48,415 bases of DNA from Leadbetterella byssophila_A (GTDB taxonomy: Bacteria; Bacteroidota; Bacteroidia; Cytophagales; Spirosomataceae): positions 1-48,415 of the forward strand of contig JBEBRR010000028.1 of NCBI GenBank assembly GCA_040394735.1, read 5' to 3'. Numbering within the stretch: position 1 is the stretch's first letter; the number at the start of each line of letters is the position of its first letter. Positions 7,954 to 16,390 of the stretch are shown piece by piece. Both the position numbers and the translations under genes were made by a program. The notes below the pieces were generated by a model. That model did not search any database. It saw nothing but the letters and a program-made list of their open reading frames with translations, and had not been told where the DNA came from.

Positions 7954-8520
7954 TTAGTAGTTTTCCTCTATGTATTCCAATGCCTCCATCAGCCCGGAAT
8001 AAGAATTGATGCCTACCTGCTTTTCGAAGCTGCCGATGAACGCCAGCCCGTCAACCCGTTCGGGTATGGATTTAACATTCTCAAAATCAAACCCTTGTAA
8101 AATTTCATTGTCCAGGTCTTTCAACTGATCTTCGTTTAATGTTCCGGCAGGAGCAAGCAGCAGAATCACCTCCGGTTCCGGGATGAACGGTAGCAGGGAA
8201 GGATCATCGGACCATTCCAGTACTTTCACCGGCACATCCACCAGCGGCAGGAGATGGAATTGTTCAGGACTGAACAGGAAACCGTCCGGCTGGTACTCTT
8301 CCAGGATTTCCCCGATCAGCGAGAGGTCATCTGTAGGCAGGGAGAGCAGTATTTTTACTCCGCTGAGCCAGCCCCTGATCTCATCGAATTTCTTTTTGGG
8401 TACATAATACTCACTTCCCTCATGGAGATCAAACGAAATATAATCTACAAACATTCCCGCGCAGTACCGGGCTTCCGATAAACTGGTTATACTTTTTACC
8501 AGCACCTTCTTATTCAGCAT
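7954..8520 (-). CDS. TrpF-like barrel protein lacking the catalytic cysteine
   Basis: A 188-residue protein that resembles phosphoribosylanthranilate isomerase. The N-terminus (KVLVKSITSLSEARYCAGMF) lines up with the TrpF pattern VKICGITxxEDA, and the C-terminus (GSFEKQVGINSYSGLMEALE) with SSGVExxPGxKD. The catalytic Cys of the KICGI motif is Ser10 (KSI), with no Cys nearby except Cys20. The conserved general-acid Asp region is also not recognisable. It is therefore probably not an isomerase. No other trp gene is near; mnmA diverges 186 bases away. The function is unknown, possibly a ligand-binding relic of the barrel fold. Confidence 0.6.
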   Translation of the reverse strand: MLNKKVLVKSITSLSEARYCAGMFVDYISFDLHEGSEYYVPKKKFDEIRGWLSGVKILLSLPTDDLSLIGEILEEYQPDGFLFSPEQFHLLPLVDVPVKVLEWSDDPSLLPFIPEPEVILLLAPAGTLNEDQLKDLDNEILQGFDFENVKSIPERVDGLAFIGSFEKQVGINSYSGLMEALEYIEENY

Positions 8521-8680
8521 ATTTTATTGGTTACAAAAATGTAAAATCATCCCAAAACGAACTTAAAAAAGCACAAAGTGCCCGCTCATCGGGAAACTTT
8601 CGCAAAAATTTCCACAAAATTACACAAGAACCAAAAATGATCGGCAAGTGTTTAGTTATTTTGTAGTTGAAACCAAAACG

Positions 8681-8697
8681 GAGGACTTTGAATCCTC
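8681..8697 (+). promoter_or_regulatory. Small hairpin just before mnmA start
   Basis: GAGGA (8681-8685) can pair with TCCTC (8693-8697) around a 7-base loop, ending 9 bases before the mnmA ATG. An imperfect -7 box (TTATTTTG, one mismatch) is near 8657-8664. A role in translation control is possible but unproven. Confidence 0.3.
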
Positions 8698-8706
8698 GCA
8701 GAAGAA

Positions 8707-9813
8707 ATGTCAGAAAAAGGAAGAGTATTAGTAGCCATGAGCGGCGGTATAGACAGCTCACTGGCGGCGGTTCTGCTCCATGAGCAGGGCTATGAAGTAG
8801 TGGGGATGACCATGAAGACCTGGGATTATGCTTCCTCAGGCGGTACAAAAAAGGAAACAGGCTGCTGCAGCCTCGATTCCATCAATGATGCTAGGGCGGT
8901 GGCTGTAAATCTGGGTTTTCCGCATTATATCCTCGATATACGGTCGGAATTCGGTGATTCGGTGATTGATCACTTCACCGGCGAATACCTCGAAGGCCGC
9001 ACGCCCAATCCCTGTGTTTTGTGCAATACCCATATCAAATGGGACGCTCTCCTCCGGCGGGCCGATAATCTGAACTGTGATTTTATTGCTACAGGTCATT
9101 ATGCGAAGATCAGGCAGGAAAACGGCCGTTACGTGATTTCCAAGGGTATAGATCAGGCCAAAGACCAAAGCTATGTGCTCTGGGGCGTTTCGCAGGAGAG
9201 CCTTTCCCGTACACTGTTGCCGTTAGGTGATCTCACCAAGGTGCAGATTCGCGAAATGGCCAAAGAAAGAGGCTTTTTTGACCTGGTGAATAAATCCGAA
9301 TCGTACGAGATCTGTTTTGTACCGGACAATGATTACCGCAGTTTTCTGAAGCGCCGGGTAGAAGGCCTCGAAGAGCAGGTAGCCGGTGGAAATTTTGTGC
9401 TGGAAAACGGACAGGTAGTGGGCAAGCACGAAGGCTATCCTTTCTATACCATCGGGCAGCGTAAAGGACTGAAAATAGCCATGGGCTACCCGGTATTTGT
9501 AACAGAGATCCGCAAGGAAACCAACGAGGTGGTGCTGGGCACCGAAGAATACCTGAAAAAGAACGCTATGGTGGTGGGCAAGCTTAATCTCCAGAAATAT
9601 GCCGCTATCCCGGAAGGCGGATTGAGCACGCTCACCAAGATACGGTATAAGGACAGGGGCGAAAGCGCTTACATTCAGCAAACCGAAGACGATAAGATCG
9701 AAGTCATTTTTGATGAGCCGGTATCGGCCATTGCACCCGGCCAGGCTGCCGTATTCTACGAAGGCGATGATGTGGTGGGCGGCGGCTGGATCATGAAAAG
9801 CTACCGGGTATAA
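8707..9813 (+). CDS. mnmA: tRNA-specific 2-thiouridylase
   Basis: Installs the 2-thio group on wobble uridine 34 of Lys, Glu and Gln tRNAs, using ATP and sulfur relayed from a persulfide carrier. The 368-residue protein has the PP-loop MSGGIDSS (11-18), the catalytic Cys103 in NPCVLCN, the second catalytic Cys203 in SYEICFVPD, and the tRNA-binding GHYAKI and TIGQRKGL segments. All key residues are present and the length is normal. It is a single gene, divergent from the TrpF-like gene and convergent with a lipoprotein gene. Confidence 0.97.
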   Translation: MSEKGRVLVAMSGGIDSSLAAVLLHEQGYEVVGMTMKTWDYASSGGTKKETGCCSLDSINDARAVAVNLGFPHYILDIRSEFGDSVIDHFTGEYLEGRTPNPCVLCNTHIKWDALLRRADNLNCDFIATGHYAKIRQENGRYVISKGIDQAKDQSYVLWGVSQESLSRTLLPLGDLTKVQIREMAKERGFFDLVNKSESYEICFVPDNDYRSFLKRRVEGLEEQVAGGNFVLENGQVVGKHEGYPFYTIGQRKGLKIAMGYPVFVTEIRKETNEVVLGTEEYLKKNAMVVGKLNLQKYAAIPEGGLSTLTKIRYKDRGESAYIQQTEDDKIEVIFDEPVSAIAPGQAAVFYEGDDVVGGGWIMKSYRV

Positions 9814-9818
9814 AATGC

Positions 9819-9842
9819 AGGGGCGCCGTTTATGACGCCCCT
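9819..9842. terminator. GC-rich hairpin after mnmA
   Basis: AGGGGCG (9819-9825) pairs with CGCCCCT (9836-9842) around a 10-base loop, six bases after the mnmA stop and before the convergent lipoprotein stop. There is no T-run, so it is a weak intrinsic terminator candidate or an RNA 3' stabiliser. Confidence 0.45.
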
Positions 9843-9865
9843 GGCTACCCTTTCCATTGTGCGGA

Positions 9866-11146
9866 TTATGTGTGTGCTAACCGGGGGTCATCATAGAGGT
9901 CATTGACCTGGTTCTCGTTAGCTTTAGGCAAAGAACCCAGGTTCACCCGTTCATAGACCCGGTTACACGGCGTATCTTCATTATATATATTATAAAACCA
10001 TACCGTATCAGGTGTGTCTTCCAACATACTTGTCTCGCCGTCAGGCTGGAGTTCGTCCATGCGTTGCGAAATGAAAGGATTATTGGCTGCACTGTATTCC
10101 AGCTTCGTACAACCAATGTTAATATGATGCACGCTGCCGCCGTTGTAAATGGTGATGGCGGAAGCGGCCCTGTATGGGCCGGGGCTGACTATAGTGATTT
10201 TGGTACCGTCAGGAGTGATGAGGGTGCGGTTGTTCCCTAACCGGTCTTTGATGTGTTTACCATTCAGGTTTTCATGGCTGGCAAAAGGTTCTCTTGGGCC
10301 GGACATTCTCCCATCATCCCCCCAGAACTGGACAGTATACTTTTCATTATAGGTAACAGTTACCGTTAAAGAACGCGAATCATTTATTTCCTGATCGTGA
10401 ATCTTAATCACCGTACCTTTTCCCGAGTTATATTCATATATGCCGTCACCCTCTACTAAAAAACCTCCCTGAGGTGCCACCTCCTGGCAGGTGCCGAGTG
10501 CCGGCATTTCTTCTCCTCCCTCTGTGTCAAGAAGTACAGTCAGCCTGAGGCTCCCCAATAAAAGTACGCGCAAATCACTGATGGGCAGACCGGGGCGTAT
10601 GGCATCTCCGTTATTGGAGTTATTTAATGCCGAGATCAGGTTCAGGTAATTATCGGAAGTTCCCGGAACGGCTCCTGTAGGAGTGAACGTATATTCTACC
10701 ATATCTTTGCCGTCTCCTGCCGTATAGCCGTTCAGCTGAACATTATATCGCAGGCCATTCACCTCCACCCAGGGGTCGTTGCCTTCTTTCAGGATTACGG
10801 CTACATCCAGCACCTGTCCGGCCGGACCGCCTTTGCGCAGGCCCATGGAATACGTACCGGGGCTCTGCTCGTTCAGCTCAAAAATGTCGATGACCGGGCA
10901 GTAATTAAAAGCAAACTGAGGGAAATTCCGGACGGTTCCTGTGGAAATCCGCTGCAGATCCAGGTTATGGATGTCGATTTTAGTGATACCGCCCCATTTG
11001 ACCATGGCAGCAAACTGCTCTTTCAGGCTCATGGCCAGAAACTGGTCTCTGGTAAAGGGGTTACCTCCCTCGGAAGTGACGGTTTCTTTTGTGCAGGAAA
11101 AAAAAGATAAAAGGACTATAACCAGGCTAAGCAGATTTTTTTTCAT
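9866..11146 (-). CDS. Secreted lipoprotein of unknown function
   Basis: A 426-residue predicted lipoprotein. The N-terminus MKKNLLSLVIVLLSFFSC is a lipoprotein signal with the lipidated Cys at 18, so it should be anchored in the outer or inner membrane. The rest is rich in beta-strand with many Gly/Asn turns and no motif I recognise. A few Cys residues (in NYCPVID, GTCQEV, IGCTKLE, TPCNRV) could form disulfides in the periplasm. The ATG at 11146 is chosen because the only upstream in-frame start is a TTG three codons earlier. It is preceded by a -7 box at 11184-11191 and so probably has its own promoter. Confidence 0.75.
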   Translation of the reverse strand: MKKNLLSLVIVLLSFFSCTKETVTSEGGNPFTRDQFLAMSLKEQFAAMVKWGGITKIDIHNLDLQRISTGTVRNFPQFAFNYCPVIDIFELNEQSPGTYSMGLRKGGPAGQVLDVAVILKEGNDPWVEVNGLRYNVQLNGYTAGDGKDMVEYTFTPTGAVPGTSDNYLNLISALNNSNNGDAIRPGLPISDLRVLLLGSLRLTVLLDTEGGEEMPALGTCQEVAPQGGFLVEGDGIYEYNSGKGTVIKIHDQEINDSRSLTVTVTYNEKYTVQFWGDDGRMSGPREPFASHENLNGKHIKDRLGNNRTLITPDGTKITIVSPGPYRAASAITIYNGGSVHHINIGCTKLEYSAANNPFISQRMDELQPDGETSMLEDTPDTVWFYNIYNEDTPCNRVYERVNLGSLPKANENQVNDLYDDPRLAHT

Positions 11147-11183
11147 GGTTTTCAATAGATTTGATTTACTGTTAAGGACAGTG

Positions 11184-11191
11184 CAAAGGTA
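11184..11191 (-). promoter_or_regulatory. -7 element (TACCTTTG) for the lipoprotein gene
   Basis: The complement of CAAAGGTA is TACCTTTG, an exact TAnnTTTG match 37 bases before the ATG at 11146. No clear -33 TTG is seen. Confidence 0.5.
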
Positions 11192-11280
11192 CTCTCGGGG
11201 AGAATCCGGGGAAATCTATGAAAACCTACATTTAGAGCACAGGGAGATGTAGGAAAACCTATACGGACCGGTATTACCGG

Positions 11281-12411
11281 TTATTTAATCTTTACTTTTA
11301 AAGGATTTTTCAGCTTTTGTACATATTGCCGGAGATAAGCTTCAAAGGCGCGACGATTTTCAAAGCCATATTTTTCCCAGCCGTAACCGGTATAATAGGT
11401 AACAGGCTTACCCGGGGTGTAAGGGGTGATTGCCAGGGTATGGGAATAAGCTTCTCCCATCACTGTAGCATAGGTGTCTCCTGAAACTTCCTCCCAGCCT
11501 TCAGGGCGGAGTAAGGCTACGTAAACACCTGATGCTTTACCGGTTTTGGGCTCGTTGTAGATCAGGAAAGTTTTATCTTCGCTTACGTCGGCCGCCCCGC
11601 TACCCGGCCGTGTCACTATACCCGCTGCTACTTCCATGGGGTGGTCTGTTCCGTAAACCTGTGTAACCCTGCTCAGCTGGGAGCCGGCATCCAATGAAAT
11701 AATCCTTGATTCGCTTATGATGGAACCGTCAGTTTCCATGTCTTTATAGATAAGCCTGAAAGTGGATCTGAGCGGGCCGTTATCCAGGATCTCCTGGGTT
11801 TCATAATTCTGGTTCAGCCATAGTCTGCCTTTCACATAGGGGGCCATCCCCCCGGCCCCCAGGGTTCTGCCTACCTTATAATCATCCAGCCCTTCGCCAT
11901 GATCGTCGTGATAAGAAGCCCGGCCTGCCAGGTCATCTTTGTACCATTTGTCAATGACCAGTGCGGGAGTACGCTTATACCAGATGTCGATGCCGTTACT
12001 GGGGCCGTCAACAGGCAACAGCGCCGGACCATACACCCGGAAAGCCACACGGTCATTTTCCCAGGCGAAATCATCTTTTCTTTCCGGGATGAACCGGGCA
12101 TAAGTTAGTAGCTTAAACGCTGCAGGAGTACCTTTTTCTATATCAAAAGCAGTGGTTTCTCCCACTCCGGTCCCTGCCGGAAATATTAATTTTCCGTCAT
12201 AAGTGATCTGGTAGGCCACTTCTTCTTTCCGGGCATTCTTTACTATAAATGTTTCTGACTTAAGCTTTGATTTTACCTGTTGCGCATCTATCTCCACCAG
12301 TTCGGAGGAACGGTCAGTCTGGATAGGGTTCTCAACAATAACCCGGAGTGTTTTTGGTGAGCAGGAAGCCAAACCTGTTACGGTAAGGAGAGACAGGATT
12401 TTCAGTTTCAT
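11281..12411 (-). CDS. DUF4861-type lipoprotein
   Basis: A 376-residue secreted protein. Signal MKLKILSLLTVTGLASC gives a lipidated Cys at 17. The body matches my recollection of DUF4861, a Bacteroidota family often found with carbohydrate-degradation genes, with a conserved central block YHDDHGEGLDDYKVG followed by GAGGMAPYV. Biochemical role is not established from this sequence. The ATG at 12411 is preferred to TTG 12465, which would put 18 residues before the signal peptide and overlap the upstream gene. It follows the zinc-ribbon gene by 50 bases. No SusC/SusD pair or glycoside hydrolase is nearby. Confidence 0.7.
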   Translation of the reverse strand: MKLKILSLLTVTGLASCSPKTLRVIVENPIQTDRSSELVEIDAQQVKSKLKSETFIVKNARKEEVAYQITYDGKLIFPAGTGVGETTAFDIEKGTPAAFKLLTYARFIPERKDDFAWENDRVAFRVYGPALLPVDGPSNGIDIWYKRTPALVIDKWYKDDLAGRASYHDDHGEGLDDYKVGRTLGAGGMAPYVKGRLWLNQNYETQEILDNGPLRSTFRLIYKDMETDGSIISESRIISLDAGSQLSRVTQVYGTDHPMEVAAGIVTRPGSGAADVSEDKTFLIYNEPKTGKASGVYVALLRPEGWEEVSGDTYATVMGEAYSHTLAITPYTPGKPVTYYTGYGWEKYGFENRRAFEAYLRQYVQKLKNPLKVKIK

Positions 12412-12461
12412 TTTGCTGTTATATATTCTGCCTGCTAAACTACTACTTATCGGAGAATGTT

Positions 12462-12815
12462 TCAATTTTCAGATCCTCTTACAATTAAAATAAAATCGTT
12501 TCCCAGCTCCCGGTAGCCCATGTCATAAATAAAATAGCAGACATTTCCGGCCCGGGTTTTCTGCAGATGGGTAAAATATCCGAATTCGAAACCGTTGAGG
12601 GTTTTGCGTAATACCCGGCTTTTACGGGCCGGGCACAGCCGGTCTAAAATACGCCGGTTCTTTTTCAGCGTATTGTTGATATTCCTTATAGTGTTGTTTT
12701 TGTGGGCCGTAAGGCGGTTATTGTGGGTGTTTCTGCACATATCGTTACAGAATTTCTTGTCTGCCCGGCCAGTGAGCCGGCAACCGCACTCCAGGCAGGT
12801 TCGGGAGATATTCAT
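12462..12815 (-). CDS. Small zinc-ribbon protein
   Basis: A 117-residue basic cytoplasmic protein. The N-terminal third holds a four-cysteine cluster, CLECGCRLTG then KKFCNDMCRNTHNN (two CxxC-type pairs at about residues 8-11 and 23-27), a likely zinc ribbon of a kind common in Bacteroidota. The remainder (about 40-117) is helical then beta and I do not recognise it. Basic residues between 35 and 72 suggest nucleic acid binding. It starts 33 bases downstream of the nitronate monooxygenase stop, so it is probably cotranscribed with it. Confidence 0.7.
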   Translation of the reverse strand: MNISRTCLECGCRLTGRADKKFCNDMCRNTHNNRLTAHKNNTIRNINNTLKKNRRILDRLCPARKSRVLRKTLNGFEFGYFTHLQKTRAGNVCYFIYDMGYRELGNDFILIVRGSEN

Positions 12816-12848
12816 GGTGGATCAAAAGTTTGTGGAACAAAAAGTTGT

Positions 12849-13808
12849 TTATAAAGTGGCCGCAATCCGTTGGAGCTGCTGAACCGAGGCCTTAAAATCT
12901 ATGCTCAGCTGCCTGATCAGGTCTTTGACAGGAAGCACGTCTTTCAGTGTACCTACTCCCTGGCCGGCAGACCACACCGTTTTCCAGGCTTTTGCCTCGG
13001 CCGTACCGGCATCCAGTTCTTTCCCGAAATCAATTTTGGCAGTACGTGACCATTGTTCTTCCGTTATACCGTTCTTCTCCAGGCTTTTAAGCATAAAATT
13101 GGCATGAACTCCTGAGATGGCGGCTGTGTATACTATATCTTTGGCTTCACTCTCCCGGATCATTTCCCGGTATCCGGCCGGGGCTGCGGCTTCCTCCGTG
13201 TTAATAAAGAGGGTACCGGCATAGGCCATGTCAGCTCCCATGGCCAGGGCGGCGGCAATGTCTGCCCCACGACTGATACAGCCTGACAGGAGGACGGTTT
13301 TATGGAAAAAGGTTCTGACCTCGCCTATAAACGCCATAGGATTCAGCTGGCCGGCATGTCCCCCCGCCCCGGCGCATACGAGAATAAGACCGTCTACTCC
13401 TGCTTCAGCGGCCTTTTCCGCATGCCTTTTCTTGATCACATCGTGGTAGACCGTTCCGCCGTAGCTGTGAACAGCCTCTACCACCTGTGCCACTGCACCC
13501 AGCGAAGTGATGACCAGCGGTACCCGGTGCTTAACAATCACCTGCATGTCGGCCATGAGGCGCTCATTTGTAGGGTGAACAATAAGGTTAACACCGAAAG
13601 GGGCCGGTTTAATCCCGGTCTCTTTCTCGAATTTTTCGAGTTCGGTTTTAATCTCCACCACCCAGGCTTCGAAGCCTTCGGTGGTACGCTGGTTAAGCGC
13701 GGGAAAAGTGCCTGCCACGCCGGCTTTACAACATTCTACAACCAGCTTCGGGTTGGATATCAGGAACATAGGGGCCGCTACAAGCGGCAGTCTGAGGTGG
13801 GGTAGCAT
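12849..13808 (-). CDS. Nitronate monooxygenase (2-nitropropane dioxygenase family)
   Basis: An FMN-dependent TIM-barrel enzyme of 319 residues predicted to oxidise alkyl nitronates such as propionate-3-nitronate, in the cytoplasm. The family pattern is clear: LPLVAAPMFLIS at the N-terminus, a flavin-contacting GVNLIVHPTN strand, and the CAGAGGHAGQLNP block carrying the catalytic His and phosphate-binding glycines, then SGCISRGADIAAALAMGADM and AGTLFI. It starts one base after the stop of the TesB gene, so translation is probably coupled. Confidence 0.88.
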   Translation of the reverse strand: MLPHLRLPLVAAPMFLISNPKLVVECCKAGVAGTFPALNQRTTEGFEAWVVEIKTELEKFEKETGIKPAPFGVNLIVHPTNERLMADMQVIVKHRVPLVITSLGAVAQVVEAVHSYGGTVYHDVIKKRHAEKAAEAGVDGLILVCAGAGGHAGQLNPMAFIGEVRTFFHKTVLLSGCISRGADIAAALAMGADMAYAGTLFINTEEAAAPAGYREMIRESEAKDIVYTAAISGVHANFMLKSLEKNGITEEQWSRTAKIDFGKELDAGTAEAKAWKTVWSAGQGVGTLKDVLPVKDLIRQLSIDFKASVQQLQRIAATL

Positions 13809-13809
13809 A

Positions 13810-14673
13810 TTATTTTTCGGTTTTGGGTCTGATCAGTCCTTCCTGGGTAACAGAAGCCACGAGGGCGCCGCTCCGGGTAAATATATTTCCGCGGGTAAAG
13901 CCGCGGCTGTTGGAGGCGCTCGGACTGTCTATGGCATAGAGCAGCCAGTCATTTACCGTAAACTCGCGGTGAAACCAGATAGCATGATCCAGGCTGGCCA
14001 TGAATACATCAAAAGGGTAGGGGCCTTCGGTATGCGGCAGGGTGGCGGTCACCAGCAGGTTGTAGTCAGACACGTAGGTCAGCAGCTGCTGATGGATCTC
14101 CGGCGGGGCTTCCACAGGCTGTTTGGCCCGGAACCAGACATGCTTATAAGGTGGTTTCCGGCTATTATCAAAAATATCAAAGCCTTCCACAATTTTAAAT
14201 TCAAACGGGCGGGAATTGATCAGCTCGGCTATGCTGTTGGGTATCCATTTTTCATACTGACGAATGAGCTCTTCATCTGATTTAAGCCCCTCCGGAGCCG
14301 GTACCTGCGGCATTTCTATGGAATGGTCATACCCGGGCTGATTTCTTTTCTGGTAAGAGACGGAGAGGAAAAAGATGGCAATTCCGTTTTGCTTGGCTAC
14401 CACTCTCCGGGTAGAAAAACTGCCGCCGTCACGGATCTTCTCCACCTCGTAAACAATGGGTACATTGATATCCCCGGCAAGAAGGAAATAAGCATGCAGG
14501 GAGTGGGCTGTACGTTCAGGATCTACCGTTTGGGTGGCGGCACTCAGTGCCTGGGCCAGTACCTGCCCCCCGAAAACCCTTTTCCAGGGTGAAAGATAAT
14601 TCTGGCCGAGAAAAACGGTTTCACTCAGGCCTTTCATTTTAAGAAGATCGATAAGTTCGCGGATGTCGGTCAT
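13810..14673 (-). CDS. tesB: Acyl-CoA thioesterase II
   Basis: Hydrolyses medium- to long-chain acyl-CoA to free fatty acid and CoA. The 287-residue protein has the double hot-dog layout: an N-terminal half with FLGQNYLSPWKRVFGGQVLAQAL and HSLHAYFLLAGD, and a C-terminal half with SLDHAIWFHR and RGFTRGNIFTRSGALVASVTQEGLIR, the TesB signature. Length matches the E. coli enzyme. It is the first gene of a leftward run with the nitronate monooxygenase and zinc-ribbon genes. No TAnnTTTG promoter lies immediately upstream. Confidence 0.92.
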   Translation of the reverse strand: MTDIRELIDLLKMKGLSETVFLGQNYLSPWKRVFGGQVLAQALSAATQTVDPERTAHSLHAYFLLAGDINVPIVYEVEKIRDGGSFSTRRVVAKQNGIAIFFLSVSYQKRNQPGYDHSIEMPQVPAPEGLKSDEELIRQYEKWIPNSIAELINSRPFEFKIVEGFDIFDNSRKPPYKHVWFRAKQPVEAPPEIHQQLLTYVSDYNLLVTATLPHTEGPYPFDVFMASLDHAIWFHREFTVNDWLLYAIDSPSASNSRGFTRGNIFTRSGALVASVTQEGLIRPKTEK

Positions 14674-15115
14674 GTAAAACCTGCTGATTAAGATATGTAA
14701 ATGTAATTGTTTTTGGGAAAGCGAGCAAAGAAGTTAAAAGTGAAAACCTAAAAGTTAGGGAACAATTCCTTCAAATAACGGATGAACCCAGAGGATAGAT
14801 TGCTTTATAGGGTAAAAGCAGCGGGCAGTACCCTGCTTTTCACTTTTAGTTTTTCACTTCTTTTTCCGGAGCACCGCCCGGAAAAAAGAAAAGCTCCCAG
14901 AAAATCCGAGAGCTTTAATCTAACCCCTAAAATAAACCACTATAATAATCTCTTATCCAAAAAATCTTGTAGTTGTGCCTTTCAATTAAAAACGCAACAA
15001 ATAGTCAAAATGTTGCATTTCTCTTAAAAATATCTGTTAATATTCCATTAACACATGCAAATTTAAACCTTTAAAGTGGTAATTTATTCTAATTGATAAG
15101 AAAAAAAATAAAAAT
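14674..15115. other. 442-base gene-free divergent spacer with nested hairpins
   Basis: Nothing in this stretch looks coding. It holds an 18-bp stem with one mismatch (14738-14755 with 14842-14859), an inner hairpin AAAAGCAG (14814-14821) with CTGCTTTT (14833-14840), a CCGG-centred hairpin (14858-14869 with 14878-14890) flanked by T and A runs, and AAAGCTC (14890-14896) with GAGCTTT (14910-14916). After 14917 it is simply AT-rich up to the small secreted protein gene. The hairpins lie between divergent genes, where terminators are not expected, so a small RNA is one possibility. Confidence 0.55.
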
Positions 15116-15472
15116 ATGAAAAAGCTGATTTGGGTAGGTATGATCGCAGCGATGGGGTATTCCTGCGCTCACGGACAGTATCGCGAGAGGGCTTACGCTT
15201 ATGAAGATCACAGAGGCGGAAGGGAGATGTCAGAGCGTAGGGTAGAATCTTTCCAGCGCCAGGCATTACGACGGATCGAAGCAGGCAGGAGGCAGGGCCG
15301 TATCTCGAGAAGCGAATATAAGCGCCTGATGCATAAGTATAATGAGATTGAAATGCTGGAAAGAAAAGCTATGCGAAACGGCTGGATCTCACCCGGTGAG
15401 AGGAGGAATCTCGAAAGAGAAATGACGGCGCTTGACCGGATGATACAGCGCGAACTGCGCAACAGGTTTTAA
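15116..15472 (+). CDS. Small basic secreted helical protein
   Basis: A 118-residue protein with an N-terminal signal sequence (MKKLIWVGMIAAMGYSCAHGQ), where Cys17 could be a lipidation site or the cleavage could follow AHG. The mature part is strongly charged, almost entirely helical and Arg-rich, with RQALRRIEAGRRQGRISRSEYKRL followed by a second helix pair ending REMTALDRMIQRELRNRF. Similar Arg/Glu-rich periplasmic helical proteins occur in Bacteroidota, but I cannot assign a function. The gene is monocistronic and ends at a strong terminator. Confidence 0.7.
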   Translation: MKKLIWVGMIAAMGYSCAHGQYRERAYAYEDHRGGREMSERRVESFQRQALRRIEAGRRQGRISRSEYKRLMHKYNEIEMLERKAMRNGWISPGERRNLEREMTALDRMIQRELRNRF

Positions 15473-15496
15473 ATGAGTAATAGTTTTGTAAAATTG

Positions 15497-15529
15497 AAAA
15501 AGAGCAGCTCCCTGAGCTGCCCTTTTTTA
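15497..15529. terminator. Bidirectional terminator
   Basis: GCAGCTC (15504-15510) pairs with GAGCTGC (15514-15520), loop CCT. The stem continues through a mismatch into an A-run on the left and a T6 run (15523-15528) on the right. It serves the small secreted protein gene on the plus strand. The stop codon of the coiled-coil gene on the minus strand overlaps the T-run. Confidence 0.85.
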
Positions 15530-16369
15530 TTTCACCCGCTCCGCCAGGCTTTTGGCATCATTCACCACCTTTTCCAGCGACCTCACTTTCAGCTTTGCTT
15601 CTGAAAGCTCCTTTTTAAGGTTTTCCAGTTCTGCTTCCTTCTTTTCCAGTTTTCCCTCTGCTTTTTCTGTCTCTTTCTGTATTCTGGAAATCTCCTTATC
15701 TTTTTTCTGGGAGGCTTTACTCAGCCCTGTCTTTGCCTTATCGTCCAGCATCTGGGTACTGTCAGTAGACAGCTGGCTGACGATCTCCTCCTTTTCAGAC
15801 ATCGCCCTGGCCATCAGCTCAGGAGAAGAATCCAGCTTCTTGCCCAGCTTCTGCTGCTCTTTGAGGTTCGATTCAATCGACTTTTCTATTTTAGCCTGGT
15901 CTTTTTTAGCTTCTTTCAGCTCATCTTCGGCAAGGGAAAGGTTTTCACCCACCAGCCGCGCCTGTAGCTTCTGCTGTGAAAAATCGATGAATTCCTGTAC
16001 AAATTTTTCAGCCCCGCCGGGATTAAGCTCGTGGTCATTCAGGGCATTATGGGCATCATTAAGAAAGAAAAATTCGAGCTTTTCGAGCTTTTTGGTTGAT
16101 TTTGAAACCACGTCAATATACCCCAAGTCGGTAGAAACGGTGTTTCCTTTCAAATTCTGGATACGGTAAATATTCTTTCCGGGTTTGGATACTTTTCCGA
16201 ACTGTCCCAGGTATTTTTCAAGATCGTCCGTCAGCTCTTTGGAATCCTGGTTGGAAAGAACGGAATAAGACCTTTTTTCTGATCCGTTATGTATGTTCTG
16301 CCCCATATATACCTGGGCAGACAGGGGGATGCTCATGGCGGTGAGTAATATAAAAAGTAACTTTTTCAT
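15527..16369 (-). CDS. Secreted coiled-coil protein
   Basis: A 280-residue protein with a cleavable signal peptide (MKKLLFILLTAMSIPLSAQ), a small globular N-terminal region (about 20-130), then a long Lys/Glu/Leu-rich coiled coil (about 135-280) with heptad spacing. It should lie in the periplasm as an extended helical oligomer. I do not recognise a named family. It starts 21 bases after the THUMP-like methyltransferase stop and is the last gene of the leftward run that begins with transketolase. It ends in the shared terminator at 15497-15529. Confidence 0.7.
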   Translation of the reverse strand: MKKLLFILLTAMSIPLSAQVYMGQNIHNGSEKRSYSVLSNQDSKELTDDLEKYLGQFGKVSKPGKNIYRIQNLKGNTVSTDLGYIDVVSKSTKKLEKLEFFFLNDAHNALNDHELNPGGAEKFVQEFIDFSQQKLQARLVGENLSLAEDELKEAKKDQAKIEKSIESNLKEQQKLGKKLDSSPELMARAMSEKEEIVSQLSTDSTQMLDDKAKTGLSKASQKKDKEISRIQKETEKAEGKLEKKEAELENLKKELSEAKLKVRSLEKVVNDAKSLAERVK

Positions 16370-16390
16370 GAGAATAACTGATTCACCTGA

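Noticed and set aside
13302..14280. Plus-strand frames opposite nitronate monooxygenase and TesB
   Set aside because: No motif and antisense to clear enzymes.
14782..15027. 81-codon frame in the divergent spacer
   Set aside because: It crosses several hairpins and AT-rich sequence, with no conserved pattern or leader; treated as non-coding.
15552..16169. 205-codon Ser/Phe-rich plus-strand frame
   Set aside because: It is the reverse reading of Lys/Glu-rich coiled-coil codons, which always gives Ser/Phe/Leu runs.
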